From the NCBI GenBank assembly GCA_035711465.1, contig DASTCC010000271.1:1-18455 (forward strand): a DNA stretch of 18,455 bases, given 5' to 3'. Positions 6,912-14,144 of this stretch are shown one piece after another. Positions within the stretch are counted from its first letter, which is position 1. Every line of letters begins with the position of its first letter. The position numbers and the translations under genes were made by a program. The DNA is from DASTCC01 sp035711465 (GTDB lineage: Bacteria > Acidobacteriota > Vicinamibacteria > Vicinamibacterales > SCN-69-37). The notes under the pieces are model-generated. The model was not told the DNA's origin and searched no databases. It worked only from the letters and a program-made list of their open reading frames with translations.

Positions 6912-8135
6912 TCACGACGGCTCGCGAATCTGATTCGCCCACAGGACGGGCACGAAGCCCCGAAAGCGCCAGGTGTCGGCGTACGGATCGGTGATCAGAC
7001 CCCCTTCCGCGAGGAAGAGGTTCGCGAAGCCGAACACGTAGTGCCAGATGTCCGTGTACAGCACCTCGAACGGCACGCCCTGCCCGAGTGCCGTCAAGGT
7101 GGCGAGCTCGCGCCGCAGCTCCGATGCGCGGCGCTCGTGCCAGACCGATACTTGATCGCGCACGAGACCGACGACTTTCGCCACGGCCGGCCTCGCGTCG
7201 CCGCGTACCAGCACGATGTGATGCGTGTAGCCGGCATCGCCGCGGCCGACGTAGCCGATGGTCTCGAGAAACGTGACCGTCGTCGCCAGCCGCGCGTCAG
7301 TCAACGCCGCCATCTCCGCAATCCGGTCGAGCGACCGCGCCCCGGCGTCGATCGCCTGCAGTACGCGAGAAGCGTCGGCGAGATCGACGCCGGCGGAGCC
7401 GCTTGATGCGGCGTTGGCGAACAGCAGATCGGGCAACGCCCGCCGCGGCAGCGCGTCGTGATCGCCGAAGGTCGTGAAGGTGTGATCGCCGGCGGCGCGG
7501 TTGTGACTGCCCCAGTAGAGCCCGCGCCGGGAGAGGTCCGGCGCGTTCTCCTTCATCCAGGGTGTGTAGGAGAACCCGGGTCCCGTCACCGTGGCCGCGG
7601 CACGATATCCGGCCTGTTGCGTGTACTCGAGACCCTCCCAGTCGAGCGCCAGACAGCCGACCAGGAAGAACAGCAGCGCCCGCCGCTCGGCTTCCGTGGC
7701 GGCCAGCGTCTCCACCGCGGATTCGATCTCTGTACGCCGCGCGAGCACGAGGTCTGCGAGCTCCCGGCCGTAGCCGCGCGACCTGATCGCGATCAGTTTC
7801 TGATCGTCCGCTGAAAGGAAGCTGACCGCCAGGTGCAGCGTGTCGCCATCGCGCCGCGCCAGACCGGCGCCAACGACGGCCGCGATGTCGTACGGCGCGG
7901 TAGACAGAATCTTCGCCGCCTCACCGGCCGCGAGCGGGCGCTTCGTCAGCTGCAGGATCAGGCTCCGCACCGCCGCGTCGTTCATCGTCGCCATCGGACT
8001 GGGCGTGCCCGCGGGCGCCGTGCCGACGATGCCAGTCTGGAACGTGACCGGCGGCGCATCCACGCCGCGCGCGCACGCAGCGGCGCCGATCGACATCGCC
8101 AACGCGATCGTGACGTGCGTGAAGCCTTTGATCAT
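6912..8135 (-). CDS. Putative lipoprotein of unknown function with winged-helix-like segments
   Basis: The 407-residue product starts MIKGFTHVTIALAMSIGAAACARG, a short signal peptide ending in a lipobox-like AAAC with Cys21 as the lipidated residue. I do not recognise the family. Residues about 50-110 (DAAVRSLILQLTKRPLAAGEAAKIL, then a predicted strand LHLAVSFLS) and about 285-330 (RSLDRIAEMAALTDARLATTVTFLETIGYV) have the helix-helix-wing rhythm of winged-helix domains, which is odd for a secreted protein. The middle part is rich in Trp and Tyr (GLEYTQQAGY, FSYTPWMK, GLYWGSHNR). ATG 8135 is chosen for the signal sequence. An ATG further in (MATMNDAAV) would give a cytoplasmic version. Confidence 0.6.
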   Translation of the reverse strand: MIKGFTHVTIALAMSIGAAACARGVDAPPVTFQTGIVGTAPAGTPSPMATMNDAAVRSLILQLTKRPLAAGEAAKILSTAPYDIAAVVGAGLARRDGDTLHLAVSFLSADDQKLIAIRSRGYGRELADLVLARRTEIESAVETLAATEAERRALLFFLVGCLALDWEGLEYTQQAGYRAAATVTGPGFSYTPWMKENAPDLSRRGLYWGSHNRAAGDHTFTTFGDHDALPRRALPDLLFANAASSGSAGVDLADASRVLQAIDAGARSLDRIAEMAALTDARLATTVTFLETIGYVGRGDAGYTHHIVLVRGDARPAVAKVVGLVRDQVSVWHERRASELRRELATLTALGQGVPFEVLYTDIWHYVFGFANLFLAEGGLITDPYADTWRFRGFVPVLWANQIREPS

Positions 8136-8161
8136 CCGACAAGACGGAGTGGGCGGAGCCG

Positions 8162-8176
8162 GGCCCGTGGCGGGCC
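8162..8176 (-). terminator. GC-rich hairpin after the small secreted-protein gene
   Basis: GGCCCG and CGGGCC form a 6-bp perfect stem with a TGG loop in the 53-bp gap, about 13 bp downstream of the stop at 8189 on the minus strand. There is no U-tract, so a terminator role is uncertain. Confidence 0.3.
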
Positions 8177-8188
8177 GGCGCCGGCGCA

Positions 8189-8578
8189 CTACTTCGCGCG
8201 CTGAGCGTCCACGGTGACCTCTGCGGTCTGCCCGTTGAACTCGAGCTTCTGGTTGCCCTTCAGCCGGCCCTTCGCGTGCGTCAGCACGAACGAGCGCAGC
8301 GGCCCGTTCGGCTGCTGAACCTGAAACGTGACTCTGTCGCCGTCGACGACGCCCTTCTCGACCGGCCACTGGCGCGCGGGCTCGGGACCGATGGTGCCGG
8401 TGAGTACCTTGCCTTTCTGCGTCAGGTGAAAGGTGAACGTGATCGACTGGGTCCCGCCGTCAGGCAGAGTGCGCGTGAACACGGCGGCCCAGTTGCCGGT
8501 CACGTTGTTGTCCTGCGCGGCGACGCCGGCCGAGACGAAAGCCAGGACGACGAAAGCGAAGGCGAGCATCTTTGTCAT
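8189..8578 (-). CDS. Small secreted beta-rich protein of unknown function
   Basis: The 129-residue product has a signal peptide (TKMLAFAFVVLAFVSAGVAA, cleaved before Gln). The mature part alternates short beta strands: VTGNWAAVFTRTLPDG, SITFTFHLTQKGKVLTGTIG, VDGDRVTFQVQQ and LKGNQKLEFNGQTAEVTVDAQ. This matches a common type of small secreted protein with the pattern of a Trp strand, LTGTI turn and GxxVTF strand, often lipocalin-like, of unknown role. ATG 8578 is taken as the start (ATG 8569 is an alternative); a CATACT -10-like box at 8588-8583 ends 5 bp before it. The 171-residue extension upstream has no signal peptide and is rejected. Confidence 0.65.
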   Translation of the reverse strand: MTKMLAFAFVVLAFVSAGVAAQDNNVTGNWAAVFTRTLPDGGTQSITFTFHLTQKGKVLTGTIGPEPARQWPVEKGVVDGDRVTFQVQQPNGPLRSFVLTHAKGRLKGNQKLEFNGQTAEVTVDAQRAK

Positions 8579-8627
8579 GCAAAGTATGAACGAAATCCTG
8601 CCCGGGAAGGTTCCAAGCCAGCCGCGG

Positions 8628-9764
8628 CTACGGCGCCGACTTCGCGAGAGGATTGCTTCGCATGGTCGCGATCTCTGCGGCGGAAAACTGGGTGCCCACG
8701 GCACCTGGCGCCATCAGTGCGTTGGGGTCGCCGACCGCGTGGCCCGAGCTGATCAACATGTGTCCGAGCTCGTGGGCGAAGGTCTTGTCGTCGGCCTGAT
8801 CGCGCACGGCGACGCCCGTGAACCCGAAACCGTCTTCACTTCGGATCGAGTAGCCAAGGTTGCCGGTGACATCGCCGTTGACGTCGGGAAGCTCCGCAAC
8901 GATGTCCTTGACGAAATAAGCTGAAACGGCGCCCTCCTCCTGATTCACGCTGAAGAGCCGTTGCTCGTCCTCCGTGGGGCCGAACGCGTGCTCCGTCAGC
9001 GCATGGTCCGCCCCGATGAGCGGTTCCGTTTCTGTTCGCGTCAAGCGCTTGGTCTTGCCCGCCTTCACGACGATGTTCGCTGGCTTGTAGAGCACGTTGG
9101 CGACGTTCAGCGCATTCGAGACGGACCGCCTGGATCCGAAGGCCACAGTGAAATTGACGGTGACGACCTTGGTCTCCGCTGGACGTGCCGTCGGTTGGGA
9201 CTGCGCACCTCCTGTCGTCGCCGGGAACTGGCTGTCGAGCAAGCCCATGGTCACCGGCCCGACGATGCCGTCCCGTTCGCTCGCGGGCAGGTCCATGCTG
9301 GCCTGAAACGCCTGGACCGCGGCTTTGGTTTCTGGGCCGAAGATGCCATCCTCGCCAAACCGCGGCAGCGGGTTTGCCTCTTCCGATGCGGCCGCTTCGA
9401 CCGCGAAGTCCGTGAGTGCGATCTGGATCTTCGTGACCTTGTCGCCGCGGTGGCCGAAGCGGATCGAGGCCTTCTTGTCGTCGAATGCGGCCTCGAGATC
9501 CTGATCGCCCGCAAAACGCGGCGATTGCAGATCGTGGCCGTCGCCAATCCTGCGTTGCACGACCGCCGACTGCTGCATCGTATGTGTGAGCTCGTGAGCG
9601 GACCGAGCTCCGAGAGACAGTCGGACCGCACGGTTGCCAACCAACCGATGCAGGTCAGCGAATGGGTGCGGGGAAGAGTCCGTTCGTGTCCGTGGGAGTG
9701 GCGGACGAGGGCCGAATGTCGATTTCCGGGCGGCCGATCGGACACCGACGGCAACTCGAGACAT
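8628..9764 (-). CDS. eCIS-type protein: DUF4157 remnant, peptidoglycan-binding domain, HELGH metallopeptidase
   Basis: The 378-residue product opens with a basic, disordered stretch and LHRLVGNRAV (39-48), the usual lead-in to DUF4157. It then reads LGARSAHELTHTMQQ, so the HELTH of DUF4157 (57-61) follows within eight residues and most of the domain is missing. LQSPRFAGDQDLEAAFDD (79-96) is the typical next motif in proteins linked to extracellular contractile injection systems. A PG_binding_1 domain (about 104-176; FGEDGIFGPETKAAVQAFQ) follows. The C-terminal part carries a zinc metallopeptidase motif HELGHMLISSGH (331-342) with a Met-turn-like NALMAPG, close to the metzincin layout. ATG 9764 has GGAGG 6 nt upstream. 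No signal peptide is seen and no eCIS structural gene is present. Confidence 0.78.
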   Translation of the reverse strand: MSRVAVGVRSAARKSTFGPRPPLPRTRTDSSPHPFADLHRLVGNRAVRLSLGARSAHELTHTMQQSAVVQRRIGDGHDLQSPRFAGDQDLEAAFDDKKASIRFGHRGDKVTKIQIALTDFAVEAAASEEANPLPRFGEDGIFGPETKAAVQAFQASMDLPASERDGIVGPVTMGLLDSQFPATTGGAQSQPTARPAETKVVTVNFTVAFGSRRSVSNALNVANVLYKPANIVVKAGKTKRLTRTETEPLIGADHALTEHAFGPTEDEQRLFSVNQEEGAVSAYFVKDIVAELPDVNGDVTGNLGYSIRSEDGFGFTGVAVRDQADDKTFAHELGHMLISSGHAVGDPNALMAPGAVGTQFSAAEIATMRSNPLAKSAP

Positions 9765-9770
9765 CTCCCG

Positions 9771-9775
9771 CCTCC
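9771..9775 (-). promoter_or_regulatory. Shine-Dalgarno site fixing the eCIS-type protein start
   Basis: The plus-strand CCTCC reads GGAGG on the minus strand and lies 6 nt before ATG 9764. It selects this start over the GTG at 9803, which is 13 codons further upstream and has no such site. Confidence 0.7.
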
Positions 9776-9827
9776 GTTGTCTGCGACCAGCAAGAGATAT
9801 CACGACGAAGTGCCGGTGCGAAGGACA

Positions 9828-11033
9828 TTACTGCCCAGCGAACGCGTCGGCCACCTTCGCGGCAATCGACTTCGCGTCGGCGAACGAGATGTTCGTCGTC
9901 ACCGCGACGGCGAGCCCGCGCTCGGGGAAGGTCATCAGGTAAGCCGAGCCGCCGATGAAGTCTTTCTTGGTGCCGTGGCCGGCCATCCGCGTCGGCTGGC
10001 CGCCGAGCGGCAGCGTCTCGACCGTCCAGCCAAGGCCATAACCGGTCTCTTCGCCGGAAGGCAGACGCACCGGCGTCTGCAGGAGCGCAATCGTGGATGG
10101 CTGCAGCAGTTTTCCGGCGCTCATCGCCATGCCGAAGCGGACGACGTCGGACGCGGTGGACAGGAAGCCGGTCGCGCCAGCCGTACACGAGTGATCGCCT
10201 TCGCGCACCGATTCAGGTCCGTAGCGCGTGTCGCCGCCGAATCGCGGGAAATAGAACGTCACCAGGTCGGGGACGGTCTCGACGAACGTCAGGTCGGGTC
10301 TCGTGTCGCGCATGCCGAGCGGCTCGAAGACCTGCGCGCGCAGGACGCTGAAGAAGCGCTCGCGCGCCACAGCTTCGACCGCCGCGCTGACTAGGATCCA
10401 GCCGTAGCTCGAGGGGCTGAACTTCGTCCCCGGCTCGAACCGCAGCGAGCTCCTGGCGAAGCGCGGCAGCGCGTCGATCGTTCGATCGCAGCGCTCGTGC
10501 AAAGGCTCCTCGTCGCCGGAATCCTCCCGCACGCCGGCCGTCTGCGCCATCAACTGGCGCAACGTGACGGGCCACTCCTTCTTCGGGTACTCGGGCACGT
10601 AAGTCTGGATCTCGTCGTCGAGATTCAGTTTCTGCTGTTCGAGGAGCAGGCCGACGGCGGCCGACGTGAACGCTTTCGAGACCTCAGCGATCCGGAACCG
10701 CATCTCCGGCGCGACCGGGACCCTGGTGTCGAGATCGGCAAACCCGAAGCCTTCGGCCCAGACGATCTCGCCGCCGACGCCGACGGCGACCGAGACGCCC
10801 GGCAGATTCTGCTCGGTGATCCCCGAGCGCACCACGAGTCGCGCCTGGTCCACTGCGCCGGACCACTTCGGCGCCGGCGTCGATCGCATCACCGATGGCA
10901 GGCCTCCGGAATCGGGATGCAGCGGGATTGCGGTGAACGTCACGTAGGCGAACAGCCCGACGATGCCGGCGAGCAAGGTGCCAGCGCCCAGGACGATGAC
11001 GGCGAGCCCGGTCTCCTTCTTGATCTTCCACAT
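9828..11033 (-). CDS. Membrane-anchored class C beta-lactamase-like protein with altered active site
   Basis: The 401-residue product has an uncleaved N-terminal membrane anchor (about 9-32) and a beta-lactamase/serine-hydrolase domain (PF00144 type, about 60-398): LPGVSVAVGVGGEIVWAEG, the helix with VSKAF, LDDEIQTYVPEYP with VTLRQLMAQTAGV, GYGLGW and TRMAGHGTKK. In the usual motif FRIAS-V-S-K the nucleophilic Ser is three residues before Lys; here the sequence is FRIAEVSK, so position 117 is Glu (codon GAG) with Lys120 kept. In the second motif the usual F-x-Y-S/T is FSPSSYGW, with Pro207 where the general-base Tyr belongs. It therefore looks like a catalytically dead scaffold or binding protein facing the periplasm. 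It diverges from ispH. Confidence 0.85.
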   Translation of the reverse strand: MWKIKKETGLAVIVLGAGTLLAGIVGLFAYVTFTAIPLHPDSGGLPSVMRSTPAPKWSGAVDQARLVVRSGITEQNLPGVSVAVGVGGEIVWAEGFGFADLDTRVPVAPEMRFRIAEVSKAFTSAAVGLLLEQQKLNLDDEIQTYVPEYPKKEWPVTLRQLMAQTAGVREDSGDEEPLHERCDRTIDALPRFARSSLRFEPGTKFSPSSYGWILVSAAVEAVARERFFSVLRAQVFEPLGMRDTRPDLTFVETVPDLVTFYFPRFGGDTRYGPESVREGDHSCTAGATGFLSTASDVVRFGMAMSAGKLLQPSTIALLQTPVRLPSGEETGYGLGWTVETLPLGGQPTRMAGHGTKKDFIGGSAYLMTFPERGLAVAVTTNISFADAKSIAAKVADAFAGQ

Positions 11034-11086
11034 GTCCCGTTCAGGCTCCTCGGCGTGACGCCAGAGACGTCAGACTATCTTTTTGA

Positions 11087-11140
11087 TACAAAGTTCTCTG
11101 TTTCAGCTTGACTTGCGTTTGCCAGACCGCTTACTTTGTA
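11087..11140. promoter_or_regulatory. Divergent promoter region with widely spaced 8-bp inverted repeat
   Basis: TACAAAGT (11087-11094) and ACTTTGTA (11133-11140) are exact inverted repeats 38 bp apart in the unusually AT-rich gap between the beta-lactamase-like gene and ispH. For ispH, TTGACT (11108-11113) is a plausible -35 box, with a weak TACTTT (11132-11137) 18 bp further on that overlaps the right arm; the ATG at 11150 would have only a very short leader. A shared regulator of the divergent pair is possible but unproven. Confidence 0.35.
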
Positions 11141-11149
11141 GTGTAAAGC

Positions 11150-12025
11150 ATGCACGTCCTCCGAGCCGCCCACCTCGGTATGTGCTTCGGCGTCCGCGAC
11201 GCCATCGCACTCGCGCTCGAACACGCCGAGGCGGGCCCGCTCACGATTCTCGGCGATCTCGTTCACAACCCCACCGTCCTCACCGCGCTCGATGCCAGGG
11301 GCATCGCCATCGCCAAGGACGTCGCCGACGTCGCCACGCCGACGATGATGATCACCGCGCATGGCACCTCGCAGCGGGCGCTCGCGCGCACCCGTGCGCT
11401 CGGACTGAACGTCGTCGAAGCCACCTGCCCGCTCGTGCACGTCGCCCATCGCGCCGTCCTCGCGCTCGCGCGCGACGGCTACCACGTCGTCATCGTCGGC
11501 CAGCGCGAGCACGTCGAGGTCCGCGGCCTCACCGGCGATCTCGATCGCTTCGACGTCGTCCTCGAGGACGACGACGTCCTCGCGCTCGAAGAACATCCGC
11601 GGATCGGCATCGCGTCGCAGACAACGCAGCCGGTGGAGAGAGTGCGGCGCCTCGTCGATCTCATCCGGGCGCGTTTCCCGTGCTCCGAAGTGCGCTTCAT
11701 GGACACCGTCTGCAAGCCGACGAAGCAGCGGCAGTCGGCGGCCGTCGAGATGGCGCGCCAGGCCGACGTCGTCATCGTCGTCGGCGGCAAGTCGAGCAAC
11801 AACACGCGCGAGCTGGTCACGAGCTGCGCCCGTTATTGCGCGCGCGTGCATCACGTGCAGACGGACGCCGATCTCCGTCCTGAATGGCTCGAGGCGGCGC
11901 AGACCGTGGGCCTCACCGCCGGGACGTCGACGCCGGACGACGTCATCGACCGGGTCGAAGCGCGCCTCAGGCAAATCGCGGCGGAGGCGGAATCCGTCGC
12001 TATCGCCGGCGAGGCGCGGCGATGA
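11150..12025 (+). CDS. ispH: 4-hydroxy-3-methylbut-2-enyl diphosphate reductase (IspH/LytB)
   Basis: IspH uses an iron-sulfur cluster to reduce HMBPP to IPP and DMAPP in the last step of the MEP isoprenoid pathway. The 291-residue product keeps all three cluster cysteines (Cys12 in GMCFGV, Cys93 in ATCPLVH, Cys188 in DTVCKPTKQRQ). It also has the substrate-binding residues: His39 in VHNP, His71 in AHG, His121 and Glu123 in REHVEV, and the Ser-Ser-Asn of GGKSSNNT (215-217). It is shorter than the usual 310-320 residues and ends soon after the third domain. No clear Shine-Dalgarno precedes ATG 11150, in line with a very short leader. Activity is expected, but whether this is the only ispH of the genome cannot be seen. 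Confidence 0.92.
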   Translation: MHVLRAAHLGMCFGVRDAIALALEHAEAGPLTILGDLVHNPTVLTALDARGIAIAKDVADVATPTMMITAHGTSQRALARTRALGLNVVEATCPLVHVAHRAVLALARDGYHVVIVGQREHVEVRGLTGDLDRFDVVLEDDDVLALEEHPRIGIASQTTQPVERVRRLVDLIRARFPCSEVRFMDTVCKPTKQRQSAAVEMARQADVVIVVGGKSSNNTRELVTSCARYCARVHHVQTDADLRPEWLEAAQTVGLTAGTSTPDDVIDRVEARLRQIAAEAESVAIAGEARR

Positions 12026-12244
12026 CCGCGCACTGCTCATGATCTGCGGCCACACTGCTCACCCTGTGCAGCCGGCTATCGTCAGGGACTTCCCCACCGG
12101 CTGACGGCGAGTTCGGCGGATCCGTCCCGGGTGTTCCCGGCAGCTTCGCGCGCCGATTCTGCAGCCTCCCTGCACCCGCGCGATCGCAAACGAAAGGGAT
12201 ACGACATCGCGGTTTTGGTACGCGACGTGCTGATTGAGGGCGCT
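12026..12244. other. 219-bp gap after ispH with a possible hairpin
   Basis: No gene is supported here. CAGCCGG (12069-12075) and CCGGCTG (12097-12103) could form a 7-bp stem with a 21-nt loop just after ispH, a weak terminator candidate without a U-tract. CACTGCTCA occurs twice (12030-12038 and 12052-12060). The promoter of the following four-gene cluster should lie in the second half, but no convincing -35/-10 pair is visible; a GAGGG at 12236-12240 serves as ribosome-binding site for ATG 12245. Confidence 0.3.
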
Positions 12245-12937
12245 ATGGATGCGACTCTCGTTCGCGATCGCGACATTTCTCTGGCCGACGCGGAAGCGTG
12301 GCTGGCGCTGGGCGCCGGCGCGCTGCTGCTGATCGCGGGCGCCTCGCGGCGCTCGGTCGTCGGCACCTGTCTGGCGGTGTCGTCGGCGCCGCTGCTGTAC
12401 CGAGGCGTCACCGGGCACTGGCCGGCGGCCCTCGCCGGCGGCAACGGCACGAGGGCGGCGCTCGGCGGCGACGCCGGAATCCACGTCCGAGAGTCGGTCC
12501 GGTTGGAGCTATCGCGGCCAGACGTGTATCGCGAGTGGCGCCGGCTCGAGAACCTCCCGCGGTTCATGCGGCATCTGCGCTCGGTGACGGAGACCTCGGC
12601 GCGCGAGTCGCACTGGGTGGCGATGGGCCCCGGCGGCCTCGCGGTGGAGTGGGATGCGGAGATCATCAACGACGTCGAGAACGAGACGCTGGCGTGGCGA
12701 TCGCTGCCGGGCGGCGATGTCGTCAGCGCCGGCTCGGTGAACTTCGACACGGTCCGCGACGGCCGGAGCACGCAGGTCACGGTGCATCTCCAGTACGCGC
12801 CGCCGGCGGGCCGGGCCGGCGCCCTGATCGCGTCGCTGTTCGGCCGCGAGCCCACGCAGACGGTGCGTGAAGATCTGCGCCGCTTCAAGCGCCTGCTCGA
12901 AGCCGGCGAAGCGCCGCGCACGTCCGCCGACGAGTAA
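12245..12937 (+). CDS. SRPBCC-family protein with N-terminal membrane segment
   Basis: The 230-residue product has a hydrophobic N-terminal region (about 18-53, LALGAGALLLIAGA and VVGTCLAVSSAPLLYRGVTG) that could form a membrane hairpin as in DUF2892-type proteins. A polyketide-cyclase/SRPBCC domain follows at about 80-218: VRESVRLELSRPDVYREWRRLENLPRFM, LAVEWDAEIINDVENETLAWRSLPG, and VTVHLQYAPPAGRAGALIASLFG. This arrangement is common in stress-linked gene sets, with the fold binding an unknown hydrophobic ligand. ATG 12245, preceded by GAGGG, is chosen over the GTG at 12131 because the extra 38 residues are low-quality coding sequence. It is the first gene of a cluster that continues 9 bp downstream. 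Confidence 0.82.
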   Translation: MDATLVRDRDISLADAEAWLALGAGALLLIAGASRRSVVGTCLAVSSAPLLYRGVTGHWPAALAGGNGTRAALGGDAGIHVRESVRLELSRPDVYREWRRLENLPRFMRHLRSVTETSARESHWVAMGPGGLAVEWDAEIINDVENETLAWRSLPGGDVVSAGSVNFDTVRDGRSTQVTVHLQYAPPAGRAGALIASLFGREPTQTVREDLRRFKRLLEAGEAPRTSADE

Positions 12938-12946
12938 GGAGCGACC

Positions 12947-14131
12947 ATGCGAGCGCTGTGCTTCGAAGGCAAGGAAAAGGTCCGCGTCGAGACCGTCCCG
13001 GATCCGCAGATCCTCAATCGGCGCGACGCGATCATCAAGGTGACGACATCCGCGATCTGCGGATCGGACCTGCACATCTACGACGGTTACATCCCGACGA
13101 TGAAGAAAGGCGACGTCCTCGGGCACGAGTTCATGGGCGAGGTCGTCGAAGTGGGTCCGGCGGTCCACAACCTGGCGGTCGGCGATCGCGTGGTGGTGCC
13201 GTTCACGATCGCGTGCGGCCGCTGCTACTTCTGCCGCGAGCAGCTCTGGTCTCTCTGCGACAACTCCAATCCGAACTCGTGGATGGCGGAGAAGCTCTAC
13301 GGCTATTCGGCCTCCGGCCTCTTCGGTTACTCGCACATGTACGGCGGCTATCCGGGCGGCCAGGCCGAATACGTGCGCGTCCCGTTTGCCGACGTCGGGC
13401 CCCTCAAGGTGCCGGACACGCTCAGCGACGAACAGGTCCTGTTCCTTTCTGACATCTTTCCGACTGGATACATGGCAGCGGACAACTGCCAGATCCGGCG
13501 CGGCGACACCGTGGCGGTGTGGGGATGCGGGCCGGTCGGACAGTTCGCGATCAAGAGCGCCTACATGCTCGGCGCCGAGCGCGTGATCGCGATCGATCGT
13601 TTCGCCGAGCGGCTGGATCTGGCATCGTCGCAGGGCGGCGCCGAGACGCTCGATTACTCCGACGTCGACGTCCTCGAGGCGCTTCACGACATGACCGGCG
13701 GCCAGGGGCCGGACGCGTGCATCGATGCGGTTGGGCTCGAAGCCCATGGCACGACGGTCGATGCCTGGTACGACCGCGCCAAGACGTCGCTCTACCTGGC
13801 GACCGATCGGCCGCACGTCCTCCGGCAAGCCATCAATGCGTGCCGCAAGGGCGGCACGGTGTCGATTCCCGGCGTCTACGGCGGCTGGCTCGACAAGTTC
13901 CCGCTCGGCGCCGCGTTCGCGAAGGGCCTGACGTTGAAGATGGGCCAGACGCACATGCACCGCTACATGCCGGATCTGCTCGCGCGGATCGAGCGAGGCG
14001 AGATCGATCCGTCGTTCATCATCACCCATCGCATCGGCCTCGAAGACGCGCCGGCGATGTATCGCACGTTTCGCGACAAAGAGGACGCCTGCATCAAGGT
14101 CGTCATGAAGCCGCATGCCGCCGCGGCGTGA
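12947..14131 (+). CDS. Zinc-dependent alcohol dehydrogenase, formaldehyde-dehydrogenase-like
   Basis: The 394-residue product is a medium-chain dehydrogenase. The catalytic zinc site is Cys38 (ICGSD), His60-Glu61 (GHEFMG) and probably Asp169 (LSDIFPTG). The structural zinc site is C-x2-C-x2-C-x7-C (Cys90, 93, 96, 104). The Rossmann motif is GCGPVG (193-198), with Asp at the end of the next strand (AIDRFAERLDLA), favouring NAD. The length and the IFPTG and GHTTVDAW-like segments place it with glutathione-independent formaldehyde dehydrogenases and related zinc ADHs; the true substrate is not readable. AAGGAG at 12936-12941 overlaps the stop of the upstream gene, so translation is coupled. Its place beside SRPBCC and stress proteins suggests aldehyde detoxification. 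Confidence 0.9.
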   Translation: MRALCFEGKEKVRVETVPDPQILNRRDAIIKVTTSAICGSDLHIYDGYIPTMKKGDVLGHEFMGEVVEVGPAVHNLAVGDRVVVPFTIACGRCYFCREQLWSLCDNSNPNSWMAEKLYGYSASGLFGYSHMYGGYPGGQAEYVRVPFADVGPLKVPDTLSDEQVLFLSDIFPTGYMAADNCQIRRGDTVAVWGCGPVGQFAIKSAYMLGAERVIAIDRFAERLDLASSQGGAETLDYSDVDVLEALHDMTGGQGPDACIDAVGLEAHGTTVDAWYDRAKTSLYLATDRPHVLRQAINACRKGGTVSIPGVYGGWLDKFPLGAAFAKGLTLKMGQTHMHRYMPDLLARIERGEIDPSFIITHRIGLEDAPAMYRTFRDKEDACIKVVMKPHAAAA

Positions 14132-14133
14132 TC

Positions 14134-14138
14134 GGAGG
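14134..14138 (+). promoter_or_regulatory. Shine-Dalgarno site fixing a GTG start
   Basis: GGAGG lies 6 nt before GTG 14145 and selects it over the ATG at 14115, which overlaps the dehydrogenase gene in another frame. Confidence 0.7.
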
Positions 14139-14144
14139 CGCATC

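Noticed and set aside
8628..11033. An extracellular contractile injection system locus
   Set aside because: Only one protein has eCIS-associated motifs. No sheath, tube, baseplate, spike or AAA+ gene is nearby.
11077..11090. The 14-mer ATCTTTTTGATACA shared with 16384-16397
   Set aside because: The second copy encodes LYQKDL inside the dehydrogenase, and about one chance 14-mer match is expected in a window of this size.
12030..12060. CACTGCTCA direct repeat after ispH
   Set aside because: Two 9-bp copies only, without further structure; it could be chance.
12509..14143. A 544-codon minus-strand open frame opposite the dehydrogenase
   Set aside because: It has no recognisable motif and is antisense to the zinc dehydrogenase, which has complete zinc and NAD motifs.
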